Below, one piece after another: positions 12,854 through 23,454 of a stretch of 64,000 nucleotides of DNA. Both the position numbers and the translations under genes were made by a program. Source of the DNA: Rhineura floridana (Eukaryota > Chordata > Lepidosauria > Squamata > Rhineuridae); assembly GCF_030035675.1 (NCBI RefSeq), contig NC_084480.1, forward strand, positions 16,325,263 through 16,389,262, in the 5' to 3' direction. Each line of letters opens with the position of its first letter. The stretch's first letter is position 1. The notes beneath the pieces were generated by a model. It had not been told where the DNA came from and did no database searches. It saw nothing but the letters and a program-made list of their open reading frames with translations.

Positions 12854-13188
12854 AAATTAAGCAAAAGACCACCGGCCTTGGGATTATAAGAAAAGCAAAT
12901 TTAGCTTCCAGTATATAGCAGATAGGCCCGAGTATGTTTAATTTATGATTGATGATGCATTGTTAATGAGCAAGCATAAGAACATAAGAACATAAGAAGA
13001 GCCTGCTGGATCAGGCCAGTGGCCCATCTAGTCCAGCATCCTGTTCTCACAGTGGCCAACCAGGTGCCTGGGGGAAGCCCACAAGCAGGACCCGAGTGCA
13101 AGAACACTCTCCCCTCCTGAGGCTTCCGGCAACTGGTTTTCAGAAGCATGCTGCCTCTGACTAGGGTGGCAGAGCACAGCCATCATGG

Positions 13189-16080
13189 CTAGTAGCCATT
13201 GATAGCCCTGTCCTCCATGAATTTGTCTAATCTTCTTTTAAAGCCGTCCAAGCTGGTGGCCATTACTGCATCTTGTGGGAGCAAGTTCCATAGTTTAACT
13301 ATGCGCTGAGTAAAGAAGTACTTCCTTTTGTCTGTCCTGAATCTTCCAACATTCAGCTTCTTTGAATGTCCACGAGTTCTAGTATTATGAGAGAGGGAGA
13401 AGAACTTTTCTCTATCCACTTTCTCAATGCCATGCATAATTTTATACCCTTCTATCATGTCTCCTCTGACCCGCCTTTTCTCTAAACTAAAAAGCCCCAA
13501 ATGCTGCAACCTTTCCTCGTAAGGGAGTTGCTCCATCCCCTTGATCATTCTGGTTGCCCTCTTCTGAACCTTTTCCAACTCTATAATATCCTTTTTGAGA
13601 TGAGGCGACCAGAACTGTACACAGTATTCCAAATGCGGCCGCACCATAGATTTATACAACGGCATTGTGATATCGGCTGTTTTATTTTCAATACCTTTCC
13701 TAATTATCGCTAGCATGGAATTTGCCTTTTTCACAGCTGCCGCACACTGGGTCGACATTTTCATCGTGCTGTCCACTACAACCCCGAGGTCTCTCTCCTG
13801 GTCGGTCACCGCCAGTTCAGACCCCATGAGCGTATATGTGAAATTCAGATTTTTTGCTCCAATATGCATAATTTTACACTTGTTTATATTGAATTGCATT
13901 TGCCATTTTTCTGCCCATTCACTCAGTTTGGAGAGGTCTTTTTGGAGCTCTTCGCAATCCCTTTTTGTTTTAACAACCCTGAACAATTTAGTGTCATCAG
14001 CAAACTTGGCCACTTCACTGCTCACTCCTAATTCTAGGTCATTAATGAACAAGTCGAAAAGTACAGGTCCCAATACCGATCCTTGAGGGACTCCACTTTC
14101 TACAGCCCTCCATTGGGAGAACTGTCCGTTTATTCCTACTCTCTGCTTTCTGCTTCTTAACCAATTTCTTATCCACAAGAGGACCTCTCCTCTTATTCCA
14201 TGACTGCTAAGCTTCCTCAGAAGCCTTTGGTGAGGTACCTTGTCAAACGCTTTTTGAAAGTCTAAGTACACTATGTCCACTGGATCACCTCTATCTATAT
14301 GCTTGTTGACACTCTCAAAGAATTCTAATAGGTTACTGAGACAGGACTTTCCCTTGCAGAAGCCATGCTGGCTGTGCTTCAGCAAGGCTTGTTCTTCTAT
14401 GTGCTTAGTTAATCTAGCTTTAATAATACTTTCTACCAGTTTTCCAGGGACAGAAGTTAAGCTAACTGGCCTGTAATTTCCGGGATCCCCTCTGGATCCC
14501 TTTTTGAAGATTGGCGTTACATTTGCCACTTTCCAGTCCTCAGGCACGGAGGAGGACCCAAGGGACAAGTTACATATTTTAGTTAGCAGATCAGCAATTT
14601 CACATTTGAGTTCTTTGAGAACTCTCGGGTGGATGCCATCCGGGCCCGGTGATTTGTCAGTTTTTATATTGTCCATTAAGCTTAGAACTTCCTCTCTCGT
14701 TACCACTATTTGTCTTAGTTCCTCAGAATCCCTTCCTGCAAATGTTAGTTCAGGTTCCGGGATCTGCCCTATATCTTCCACTGTGAAGACAGATGCAAAG
14801 AATTCATTTAGCTTCTCTGCAATCTCCTTATCGTTCTTTAGTACACCTTTGAGTCCCTTATCATCCAAGGGTCCAATTGTCTCCCTAGATGGTCTCCTGC
14901 TTTGAATGTATTTATAGAATTTTTTGTTGTTGGTTTTTATGTTCTTAGCAATGTGCTCCTCAAATTCTTTTTTAGCATCCCTTATTGTCTTCTTGCATTT
15001 CTTTTGCCTGAGTTTGTGTTCTTTTTTATTTTCTTCATTTGGACAAGACTTCCATTTTTTGAAGGAAGACTTTTTGCCTCTAAGAGCTTCCTTGACTTTG
15101 CTCGTTAACCATGCTGGCATCTTCTTGGCCCTGGCGGTACCTTTTCTGATCTGCGGTATGCACTCCAGCTGAGCTTCTAATATAGTGTTTTTAAACAACT
15201 TCCAAGCATTTTCGAGTCATGTGACCCTCTGGACTTTGTTTTTCAGCTTTCTTTTTACCAATCCCCTCATTTTTGTGAAGTTTCCTCTTTTGAAGTCAAA
15301 TGTGACCGTGTTGGATTTTCTTGGCAATTGGCCAGTTACATGTATGTTTAATTTAATAGCACTGTGGTCACTGCTCCCAATCGGTTCAACAACACTTACA
15401 TCTTGCACCAGGTCCCGGTCCCCACTGAGGATTAAGTCCAGGGTTGCCGTCCCTCTGGTCGGTTCCATGACCAACTGGTCTAGGGAATAGTCATTTAGAA
15501 TATCTAGAAACTTTGCTTCTTTGTCATGACTGGAACACATATGCAGCCAGTCTATGTCCGGGTAGTTGAAGTCCCCCATTACTACCACATTTCCTAGTTT
15601 GGATGCTTCCTCAATTTCATATATCATCTCAAGGTCTCCCTGAGCATTTTGATCTGGGGGACGATAGATCGTTCCCAGTATTAAGTCCCTCCTGGGGCAT
15701 GGTATCACCACCCACAACGATTCTGTGGAGGAGTCTGCCTCTTTTGTGGTTTCGAGCTTGCTGGATTCAATGCCTTCTTTCACGTATAGAGCGACTCCGC
15801 CACCAATACGTCCTTCCCTGTCCTTCCGATATAGTTTATATCCAGGGATAACCGTATCCGACTGGTTTTCTCCATTCCACCAGGTCTCCGTTATGCTCAC
15901 TATATCAATGCTCTCCTCTAAGACCAAGCACTCCAGTTCTCCCATCTTGGTTCGCAGGCTCCTAGCATTAGCGTACAGGCACTTGTAAGCAGTGTCTCTC
16001 TTCAAGTGTCTTTGGCACTTGTGGTTAGGCCTGTGGTAATTTTGCTCTTCTGAATTTATATCCTGTGCCCCTGCTCTCAC
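13189..16080 (-). CDS. CR1 ORF2: endonuclease and reverse transcriptase
   Basis: One reading frame on the minus strand, broken by a single TGA near 15214. Before it: the APE-type endonuclease with YANARSLRTKMGELE, the catalytic Glu in SITETWW, GGVALYVKEG, GDFNYPDIDW and the SSDHSAI box. After it: FKNTILEAQ, then RT motifs WKVANVTPIFKKG, NYRPVSLTSV, YLDFQKAFDKVPH, ESGVPQGSVLGPVLFDLFIN, the catalytic box KFADDTKLF and the C-terminal LYKSMVRPHLEYCVQFWSP, TRMIKGMEQLPYEERL. Total about 963 codons. The TGA sits where CGA would fit (CpG decay). No functional claim beyond that. Confidence 0.92.
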
Positions 16081-16199
16081 AATGCCTACTTCTAGGCCTA
16101 CCCCTTTTAAAATTTCATCATTTCTTTGGTTTTTATCCCAGGGGGGAGGTTTATTCCGAACCGGACCTTTCTCAGCTCCTGTCGGGTTTCCCCCCTCCG

Positions 16200-17110
16200 T
16201 CAGTTTAAAAGCTGCTCTGCTACCTTTTTAATTTTAAGTGCCAGCAGTCTGGTTCCATTCTGGTTCAAGTGGAGCCCGTCCCTTTTGTACAGGCCCGGCT
16301 TGTCCCAAAATGTTACCCAGTGCCTAACAAATCCAAACCCTTCCACCCGACACCATCGTCTCATCCACGCATTGAGACTGCGAAGCTGGGCCTGTCTGGC
16401 TGGTCCTGCGCGTGGAACCGGTAGCATTTCAGAGAAAGCCACCTTGGAGGTCCTGGCTTTCAGCATCCTACCTAGCAACCTAAATTTTGCTTCCAGGACC
16501 TCACGGCTGCATTTCCCCATGTCGTTGGTGCCAACGTGCACCATGACCACTGACTCCTTCCCGGCACTGTCTACCAAACTATCTAAACGACGGGCGATAT
16601 CCGCAACCTTCGCACCAGGCAGGCAAAACACCTTGCGGTCTACACGCCCATCACACACCCCACTGTCTATGTTCCTAATGATCGAATCACCCACTACAAG
16701 GATCCCTCCACCCCCTGGAGATATATCCTCGGCACGAGAGGATAGCTGCTCATCCCCCAAGGAATGGGTCCCTTCTAAGGGATCGTTTCCCTCTTCCTCA
16801 GCTGGATGCTCTCCTTCCCCGAGACCATCGTTCTCCATGATAGCAGGAGAGCTATCATCGTTGGAGTGGGACACAGCTATAACGTCCCTGAAGGCCTCCT
16901 CCACACACCTCTCTGCCTCTCTCAGCTTTTCCAGGTCCGCCACCTTAGCCTCAAGGAAATGAAGTCATTCCCGGAGAGCCAGGAGCTCATTGCACCGAGA
17001 GCATACCCACGACTTCTGTCCAACAGGCAGATAGTCGTACATGCTGCAGGCGGTGCAAAACACTGGAAAGCCCCCACACCCCTGCTGGCTTCTTACCCGC
17101 ATAGTTTTGT
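16200..17110 (-). CDS. CR1 ORF1: zinc knuckle plus esterase-type domain
   Basis: Minus-strand frame. The N-terminal part has a Cys2-Cys2 knuckle (FCTACSMYDYL, then WVCSRCNELLALRE, about 17060-16960), then one in-frame TGA, then MADLEKLREAERCVEE. The C-terminal domain is the SGNH/GDSL-like esterase known from CR1 ORF1: VVGDSIIRNI carries the nucleophile Ser, VHVGTNDMG the Asn box and YKRDGLHLNQNG the Asp-x-x-His pair. All catalytic positions are present. Family knowledge places ORF1 in RNP formation; membrane or lipid links of the esterase are hypotheses. Confidence 0.85.
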
Positions 17111-17260
17111 TTAAGGTCTATTACGTCAATGGGTTGGAGACTGCGGTTTAGTTGAGGCCAGGGAACAGATGGGCAGAGTGGGGGGCCCTGGCCTCCCCGC
17201 CCTGCTGCCGAACTCGCTCTGCTGCTTAACTCGCCATGCATGCTTAGTAGGGAAAAGCAA

Positions 17261-17679
17261 CTTTCCGGGGAAGCTGGTTAAAATGGAAAAATGAAGATTT
17301 TAGTGAAGAGTATAGAGAATCCATATATCCTTTTGTTTATATGTTTTGCTTTATATGAAAATGTATTTTTAAGAGAATATATTCAGAGGATTAAAGTATC
17401 CTAGAAGCTTGGGAAGGAAAATCAGTTAACTGGCAAAGGGTCACAATCACCTGATTTGTGAGTGACTACCCTTAATGAGAAATCTGTTCCAAACAAAGGG
17501 TGTGCAGTCCTTTTCTTTAATGCATTCTCCGCTATGTGATCTTGGAAAAGCTAGGTTTCTGATCTCGCATACTATAGAGCCTGCGCCTCTCCGTGTTTTA
17601 TGAAGAAGTGGCTGGCTCAGATTTATCCTTTTTCCTTTTCTGTGTTCCCTAATCATTCTTTATATTATGTGGTTTTTTT
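17261..17679. other. Intergenic, no gene
   Basis: AT-rich sequence between the CR1 5' end and the LTR-like segment; no feature seen. Confidence 0.3.
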
Positions 17680-18310
17680 GGTTATAACATGGTGATTTAA
17701 ATTAATCTTTCTTTATAGCAAGGAAGTAAGAGGAATTCTCATATGGAACTTCCAGTCACTTTATGTGAACCAAAACTTGGCTTTGACATCATGGCAAGGA
17801 ACATGCCGTTATGTCTTAGGGATGTTCTTTGACCAGCTTGAATGGAGCCATGATAGAAAGGAATGTAAATGGTACATATTGGTTTCAGAACAGTACAAGA
17901 TCATCAGTAATATATGACAGTAGAATGATGAGATCTGAGAAAGGAGACAGGTTGACATCAATGAACACAATGGGAGATGGGAGGTATGAATATACATGTA
18001 TTCATTATAATAAAAGTTATCTGATTGGTTGGAAATATTTCAAGAGGGAAGAAACTGTTATGTTACATAGAAACGAATTTGGGGGATTGGTTAATTATTG
18101 TCACATGTGTATTCAATAAGGTATAAAGGATCTGTTCAGACTGTATTTCTTTGCAGTCCCTTCTAGGTTTATGGGGGGACTGAGCTTGCATATGCTTGCT
18201 TTCTTTTTTTAATAAAGGCCTAACTTTTTGCTCTAAGCCTGTGTCTTCAATTTTATTCAAGGACCCCCAGCAAAGATCCCACAGGAGAATAATTACAATT
18301 TCTCCATCAT
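17680..18310 (+). mobile_element. Possible LTR-type fossil (unassigned)
   Basis: The order of signals suggests an LTR: a CAAT-like and TATA-like stretch (CAATAAGGTATAAAGG at about 18114-18129), about 85 bp of R-like sequence, then AATAAAGG (18212) and a GTGTCTTC-rich U5-like part ending near CCCACAGG. No second LTR, no flanking duplication and no family assignment were found. It is a broken fossil of unknown age. Confidence 0.3.
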
Positions 18311-18779
18311 ATATGTTGAGAAATGTATCCGTTTCATTACTTCATCAGAAGAGTCTACTACTGTATTGAACAGCAGCCAAGCTTGACTCCCACTAAATTC
18401 ACTGTAGTCTTCCAAAATTCAGAGCAAAAACTAATTCTCCTGGGGAATGATTATCCCACCAATATGCCTCTGAAACAGGGCACTGAGATTCCAAAGGGAG
18501 GTGGCTCATCCTCTGGCATAGCTGTGTTAAATTTAGTGAGCTGCGGCAGCCAAGGCTGTTCCCTGGTCTCCCCCCTTTTTTTAAAAGCCTGGGCAGTTCC
18601 CCGCTTCCAGACCAAAAGTCCTAGAAAGTTAAATGAGCCTTTATGGGGAGGTCTATACTAGTGTGGGAACCAGAGGGAAGGATGTTGCACAACCTGGATC
18701 CCACCACTGAAAAGGCCCCATCCTTTGTCATCAAGCACACCTCTGATGGTGGCCGCTTGCGAAATTTAAGATCTTTACG

Positions 18780-19060
18780 CGGCCCCTGTGAAAAAAGCAA
18801 GTTCCATGATACGGATTGTTTCTTACAAAAGGGACTGAAAATAAAAACTGCCAATATTGTAATGCCTTTATACAAATCTAGGGTACAATCCCACTCAGAG
18901 TCCTGTACACAGTTCAGGTCGCTGCACCTCAAAAAGAATATTGTACAGTTCCAAAAGGTGCAGAAAAGAGCAGCCAAAATGATCAAGGACCTGGAGAAAT
19001 TCACCTGTGAGGAAAGGTTACAGCATTTTTCATTTGTGGAGGAGGAAGACACAATAAAAT
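18780..19060 (+). mobile_element. CR1 fragment (RT C-terminal region)
   Basis: Frame ANIVMPLYKSRVQ, CTQFRSLHLKKNIVQF and QKRAAKMIKDLEKF corresponds to the CR1 segment LYKSMVRPHLEYC to TRMIKGME. This is the 5' part of one + strand CR1 copy that continues at 19485-19565 and 19740-20120 between later insertions. Confidence 0.75.
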
Positions 19061-19190
19061 TTAAAAATCAATAAAAACATCATTAAAAACGGATAAAAGC
19101 GTCAACAAATACTACATTGATTAGAGAGAAATTGATTTTACAAAGGCCTGTATAAACAGTTCAGTTTTCAAAAGATGCCTGAACCTCTTT
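19061..19190 (-). mobile_element. L2-type LINE 3' fragment
   Basis: AATAAAATTTAAAAATCAATAAAAAC followed by an AAAGATGCCTGAAC segment is the A-rich minus-strand end typical of L2 copies here. It interrupts the CR1 copy. Confidence 0.4.
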
Positions 19191-19300
19191 TGTTGTTGTT
19201 ATGTGCCTCCAAGTCGACTACAATTTATGGCAACCCTATGAATCAGTGACCTCCAAGAGCATCTGTCTTGAACCACCCTGTTCAGATCTTGTAAGTTCAG
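19191..19300 (-). mobile_element. BovB (RTE) LINE 3' end
   Basis: (TTG)n tail, then ATGTGCCTCCAAGTCGACTA, GGCAACCCTATGAATCAGTG and ACCTCCAAGAGCATCTGTC match the minus-strand BovB 3' end also present at 27123 and 32638. Confidence 0.8.
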
Positions 19301-19484
19301 GTCTGTGGTGAGAATTCCACAGGGCAGGGAATCCCCACATTGAAGGCTCAGTTCCTGATGGAGGCCAAACGAACCTCAGTGGTGTGGGGAACCACCAAAT
19401 ATGCCCATCAAAAGATCTCTGTGATCGAGATGGATCATAAGGAGTCAGGTGGTCCTTAAGGTACCCTTGGGGCCATCTAATGAA
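19301..19484. repeat. Unclassified insert in the CR1 copy
   Basis: Between the BovB end and the next CR1 segment. GTTCCTGATGGAGGCC and AGTCAGGTGGTCCTTAAGG suggest a further LINE fragment, but no family could be assigned. Confidence 0.3.
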
Positions 19485-20120
19485 GCTGAATGACTGAGGA
19501 CAGAAAAAAGGCAGTACTTTTTCACACACGGCATAGTCAAGTGGCACTCGCCACCAGAAGCGTAGTGATTGCCATCAACTTGGATTTCTCCCTCCCTGAA
19601 ATGTATTTTTATTTAATTTCACCCAGCGTACAAAAACACAAAAGGAAAACAATCGATGAGTACAAGAGTACACCAAACAATGAACTCTTTGTGGCAGAGA
19701 AATTAGAAGCGTTATTAAAACATACTAATAAGGTTTAAGAAGTCACTATTGCGGATAGTTTTAAAAAGGAATTAGGAGAATTCATGGAGGCTAGGAATGG
19801 CAACTGTCCATGATGGCTTATGTTATATCCAGTATCAGAGGCACTTTGTCTCTGAATACCAGTTGCTGTGAAGCACAAGAAGGAGAGGGCTATCACCTTC
19901 ACAGAGCTTGGAAAAGTTACTTTTTTGAACTACAACTCCCATCAGCCCCAGCCAGCATGGCTACTGGATTGGGCTGATGGGAGTTATAGTTCAAAAAAGT
20001 AACTTTTCCAAGCTCTGCACCTTCATGTCCTCTTCATGGGCTTCCCATAGGCATTTGTTGGCCACTATGGAAAACAAGATGCTGGACTAGATAGGCCTTT
20101 GATGTAATCCAGCAGGAATC
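19485..20120 (+). mobile_element. CR1 3' region, split by a MITE
   Basis: ACTGAGGACAGAAAAAAGG at 19490 parallels the CR1 TTCAGGACAGACAAAAGG segment; 19740-19901 and 20018-20120 give the CR1 3' UTR (GATGCTGGACTAGATAGG, then ATCCAGCAGGAATCTTA). The part 19566-19739 is not clearly CR1 and may be another insertion. Confidence 0.65.
19902..20017. mobile_element. Palindromic hAT MITE with perfect 8-bp duplication
   Basis: A 116-bp foldback: CAGAGCTTGGAAAAGTTACT on the left and the mirror ending TTTTCCAAGCTCTG pair over 47 bases with one mismatch. CACCTTCA occurs at 19894-19901 and 20018-20025, a perfect 8-bp target duplication inside the CR1 3' end. Confidence 0.93.
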
Positions 20121-20348
20121 TTACCGTGTTCTTAGATTCACTGTTGATGACTTCAACGCATCAGCAAAAGGAGATGTCCAGAGCTTTGACAGTTCCGTAC
20201 GGTTCCACAGTGTTCTCTGTCCCTTTGACGGATTCCTGTCCCACAAGGTCTTCTAATGGGGAAATATTCATTTGGTCTTTTTCCAGTTCTGGCTTTCTCC
20301 AGCCCAGGGAATTAGCTGTTTTTTGGGATATTCTGATCTCTCCAGCAG

Positions 20349-21064
20349 GTGAAGAATGGATCAGCGTTGACAGGGAGGCAAAAAACTCACCAGAAGATTC
20401 AGTGCATGCAGGACCTTATGGAACCCCCGCAGTGAGAAGACAAGACGAAGATGACAATACGAGTGGGCACAGACCAGAATGTCAGACACCAAGCCACTCA
20501 AGGGGGAGAGAAGATGATTCTGTTACTGGCGTGGATAATGACAAGGACCTCAGAAAGAATGCCACTTATCAAAGAATCCACACTGGTAAGAGACAAAGCA
20601 CATGCAACATTGGCAGGAAAAGTTTCAGTCTGAGCTCAGGCCTTGATAAACATAGGAAAACCCACGCGATTGAAAATCCACACAAATGTTTGGCATGTGG
20701 AAAGTGCTTTGTTTACAGCTCAAATCTTGTCCAACACCAGAGAACTCAAACCGGGGAGAAGCCCTTCGAGTGCTCTGTCTGTGGGGAAAGATTCAGCACC
20801 AACTCAGACTGCAGCCGTCACGAACAAATCCACACGGGGGAGAAGCCGTATAAGTGCTCGGAGTGCGGGAAAAGGTTTCGGCTCGCTTCAGATCTCTCTC
20901 ATCATCGGAGGATTCACACCGGGGAGAAGCTTTATGAATGTTTGGACTGCAAGAAAAGGTTCACTCAGAAGGCGAACCTTGATACTCATTGTAGGAAGAT
21001 CCACACAGGCAACAAACCGTATCGATGTTCACAGAAACACCTGATGGGTTTCAGTGAAAGCTGA
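20349..21064 (+). pseudogene. C2H2 zinc-finger exon, probably decayed KRAB-ZNF last exon
   Basis: From a good acceptor (GATCTCTCCAGCAG|GTGAAG) an open frame runs to the TGA at 21062. It starts GEEWISVDREAKN, the kind of linker that follows KRAB exons in reptile ZNF genes, then an acidic stretch and fingers. Finger 1 (about 20599) has lost its second Cys (CNIGRKSF). Finger 2 (20680) has Gln for the last His (HQRTQTGEKP). Fingers 3 (20764), 4 (20849) and 5 (20932) are complete with TGEKP-type linkers. Finger 6 stops after YRCS. The family binds DNA in the nucleus. No KRAB exon was found upstream; the frame before 20349 reads through intron-like sequence. With only three sound fingers, a pseudogene or orphan exon is more likely than a working gene. 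A retrocopy is less likely because no poly(A) is seen. Confidence 0.6.
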
Positions 21065-21430
21065 TCTCAACTGCACGTCCCTTCAAAGCTCACAGCCCTA
21101 ATTCTAATGGACTAGATCATCCTAAACAAACCTGCTTGGGTCTTAATGTCTTCTGTAGAGGTCCTGCAGTGGGTCCCTTCAAAGGATGGGGCCTTTGCTG
21201 TGGTGGCACTCAGGCAACCAGAACACCCTCTCCTCCAATCGTATTCATTTGGCACCTACGCTGTTTCCTTTTAAGTACACATTAGGGCAAATGGGGCATC
21301 AACCTCAGTCTGTCCTGAGTCTGCCCCTTCCCTGCTCTATCTTCTTATTTATATGCAGTCCAGGGGGTCACCATACCTGTCAGCTTCGTCCTTCTCTTAG
21401 TCTCATTGTAGACCCAAAACTAGAGTTAGT
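21065..21430 (+). other. Flank of the zinc-finger exon
   Basis: Possible 3' UTR of the ZNF remnant; no polyadenylation signal is clearly placed and no repeat is recognised. Confidence 0.3.
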
Positions 21431-21515
21431 TGACCCCTCCTGACACTGGCCACCTACAGTTGGGCTCCTTCCTTTCTGCCCTAACAGTCCCAATGGGCAG
21501 CAGTCACTGCCGCTA
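21431..21515 (+). repeat. Unclassified interspersed repeat, partial copy
   Basis: CTACAGTTGGGCTCCTTCC and CAGTCCCAATGGGCAGCAG match the family seen more fully at 56530-56830 (+) and 47700-48045 (-). Only the central part is present. Confidence 0.5.
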
Positions 21516-21724
21516 TTAACAGTATTTAATTTTGTACATTCCCTACTATAACCATGAGTTCCATGTATCTGCTGTTTTTATTAGCTGTTTCGTCATTGTT
21601 TACGTATGTATGAATTTTGTTTGTAATTATTTGTTTGAGAGCTGTCAATGAGATGTTTTGTTCCTTTGTTTGAATGGCAAGATGAAATCTCCCCCAACTT
21701 TTATTAAGTTTTATATAAAAGAAG

Positions 21725-21830
21725 CAAGAAGGAGGGTGGTATTCAGTGGTAGTCCTATTCAGAGTAGACCCATTGAAGTTAATGGACTAACTTAGGTTCA
21801 CTCTGACTAGGCTTGAATACAACCCAATAT
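21725..21830. repeat. Short palindromic repeat
   Basis: GAGTAGACCCATTGAAGTTAA and its approximate inverse CTAACTTAGGTTCACTC form a degenerate foldback unit. Confidence 0.4.
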
Positions 21831-21904
21831 ATACTTACTATAAACCAGACAAAAAATCCAACTGATTACTGCCATACTAATCTTCAAGCCTATTGTCACT
21901 CTAA

Positions 21905-22112
21905 AAGTTGCCTTCTGAAGACCTTATCTTTCAGCAAGCCTTTTAAGTAGATACCTTACCCCAGTCTGCATCTGTGTTGCAATTGTTTTTAAAGCTGTTT
22001 TGTTTTTAAAGCTGTTTTTTAGTGTTTTATCACTGTTATTTGCCTCCCTGGACTCCCTTTGGTAGGAAGGGCAGGATAGAAATTTAATAACAAGTAATAA
22101 AATAAAAAAGCA
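21905..22112 (+). mobile_element. L2-clade LINE 3' end
   Basis: TTTCAGCAAGCCTTTTAAGT, GTCTGCATCTGTGTTGCAATT and TGGACTCCCTTTGGTAGGAA are the terminal L2 region seen at 10065-10310, ending in an AATAAAATAAA tail. Confidence 0.75.
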
Positions 22113-22139
22113 AAATGAACTACACTTCGCTCCCATGAG

Positions 22140-22287
22140 GCCACCAAGCTGGATGGCTTTAAAAGGTGTGATTAGATAAATTCATGGAGAAGGCTACCAA
22201 TGGCCATGACGGCTATGTCCTACCACCACTGTCTGAGGCAGTAGGCCTTTGAATGGGAAGAGTTGCTTGTGCGCTTCCCAAGCCTTA
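22140..22287 (+). mobile_element. CR1 3' UTR fragment
   Basis: GATTAGATAAATTCATGGAG and AGGCAGTAGGCCTTTGAAT correspond to the + oriented CR1 terminal region; truncated before its tail. Confidence 0.6.
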
Positions 22288-22334
22288 CCAACAGCACAAT
22301 CCTAACAATACCTACTCAGAAGTAAGTCCTGTTG

Positions 22335-22722
22335 ATTTATACAACGGCATTATGATGTCGGCTGTTTTATTTTCAATACCTTTCCTAATTATCCCTAGCA
22401 TGGAATCTGCCTTTTTCACAGCTGCCGCACACTGGGTCAACATTTTCATCTGCTGTCCACTACAACCCCAAGGTCTGTCTCTTGGTCGGTCACTGCCAGT
22501 TCAGACCCCATGAGCGTATATGTGAAATTAAGATTTTTTGCTCCAATATGCATAATTTTACACTTGTTTATATTGAATTGCAATTGCCATTTTTCCACCC
22601 ATTCACTCAGTTTGGAGAGGTCTTTTTGGTGCTCTTCACAATCCTTTTTTGTTTTAACAACCCTGAACAATTTAGTATCGTCAGAAAACTTGGCCACTTC
22701 GCTGCTCACTCCTAATTCTAAG
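22335..22722 (-). mobile_element. Internal CR1 RT fragment
   Basis: Minus-strand peptide EVAKFSDDTKLFRVVKTK, LSKLSEWVEKWQLQFNINK and IMHIGAKNLNFTYTLMGSEL matches the CR1 at 12973-17260. The catalytic box reads FSDD here, not FADD. It aligns to about 13650-14035 and lacks the 3' end, unusual for a LINE insertion. Confidence 0.8.
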
Positions 22723-22985
22723 AGGCTTTAGAAGAGGATTAGGCTAATTAATGGAGAATGAGGCTATCAATGGCTACTACCCAGGATGGCTATGCTTTGT
22801 CTCCACATTATGAGGCAGTATGCTTTTGAATACCAGAAACCAGAGGAGGGGAGAGTGCTCTTGCACTCAGGTCCTGCTTGCGGGCTTCCCATAGGCATGT
22901 GGTTGACCACTGTGAGAACAGGATGCTGGACTAGATGGGTCACTGGCCTGATCCAGCAGGCTCTTATCTTAACTTAGTTGAATTC
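22723..22985 (+). mobile_element. CR1 3' end
   Basis: GAGGATTAGGCTAATTAATGG through GATGCTGGACTAGATGGGTC and GATCCAGCAGGCTCTTATCTT gives the CR1 terminus. Confidence 0.8.
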
Positions 22986-23207
22986 AACCCTTTCTTTCTC
23001 TGTAATGGGCAAAAGTAATCTTAAAACGTGCAGAAGATTAAAAGTCAGAATAGGAATAAGATGGACATGCGAAACTACCTTCAGCTGAATCAGACCATTA
23101 ATGCATCTTCCAAACACCAGTATTGTCGTAGAATTGGCAGTGACTGCAGGGCCTCAGCAAAGCAAAAGTCTTTCTCATCTGCTGAGGCCCTTTTAAGTCA
23201 GGAGCAG
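22986..23207. other. Intergenic, no gene
   Basis: No supported feature. Confidence 0.3.
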
Positions 23208-23390
23208 GGAACCTGTGGTCCGTGGAGAGCTGCTGCCAGTCTGAGTAGAGCTGAGTAGAACTTCCTTCCATCTGTGCTGCAGATGAACTCCCTGGTACCA
23301 CCAGCCCCAGCCAGTACGACTGGTCTTCAGGGTTGATAGAAGTTATAGTCCAGCAACATCTCGATGGCCCCAGGTTCCCTACCCATGTTT
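23208..23390. mobile_element. hAT-type MITE, diverged
   Basis: GCAGGGAACCTGTGGTCC on the left and CCCCAGGTTCCCTACCC on the right are inverted ends of the GGGAACCTG MITE family. The middle contains TGATAGAAGTTATAGTCCAGC. Confidence 0.5.
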
Positions 23391-23454
23391 TAACGAGAGA
23401 TGGCGGGGACTGAATCTGTCAATGAGCTACGGTCCTCTCGCAAAGAACAAGGAA

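Larger units (their letters stand above)
12973..17260 (-). mobile_element. Nearly complete CR1 LINE
   Basis: A 4.3-kb minus-strand CR1. The 3' end at 12973-12996 shows short octamer-type repeats (on + CATAAGAACATAAGAAC), the CR1 equivalent of a tail. ORF2 occupies 16080-13189 and ORF1 about 17110-16200. The 5' end near 17260 is a judgement from where similarity-like GC-rich sequence stops. The sequence is far less decayed than other LINEs in the window: each ORF appears to have only one in-frame stop, and the catalytic motifs remain. A copy of its 3' 290 bp sits at 34419-34710 with only a few differences, so the family was active recently. Confidence 0.92.

Noticed and set aside
12569-12889. 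Open frame of 106 residues
   Set aside because: Its end is produced by the TA microsatellite; no homology.
13501-15988. Plus-strand open frames over the CR1
   Set aside because: Shadows of the minus-strand CR1 ORFs.
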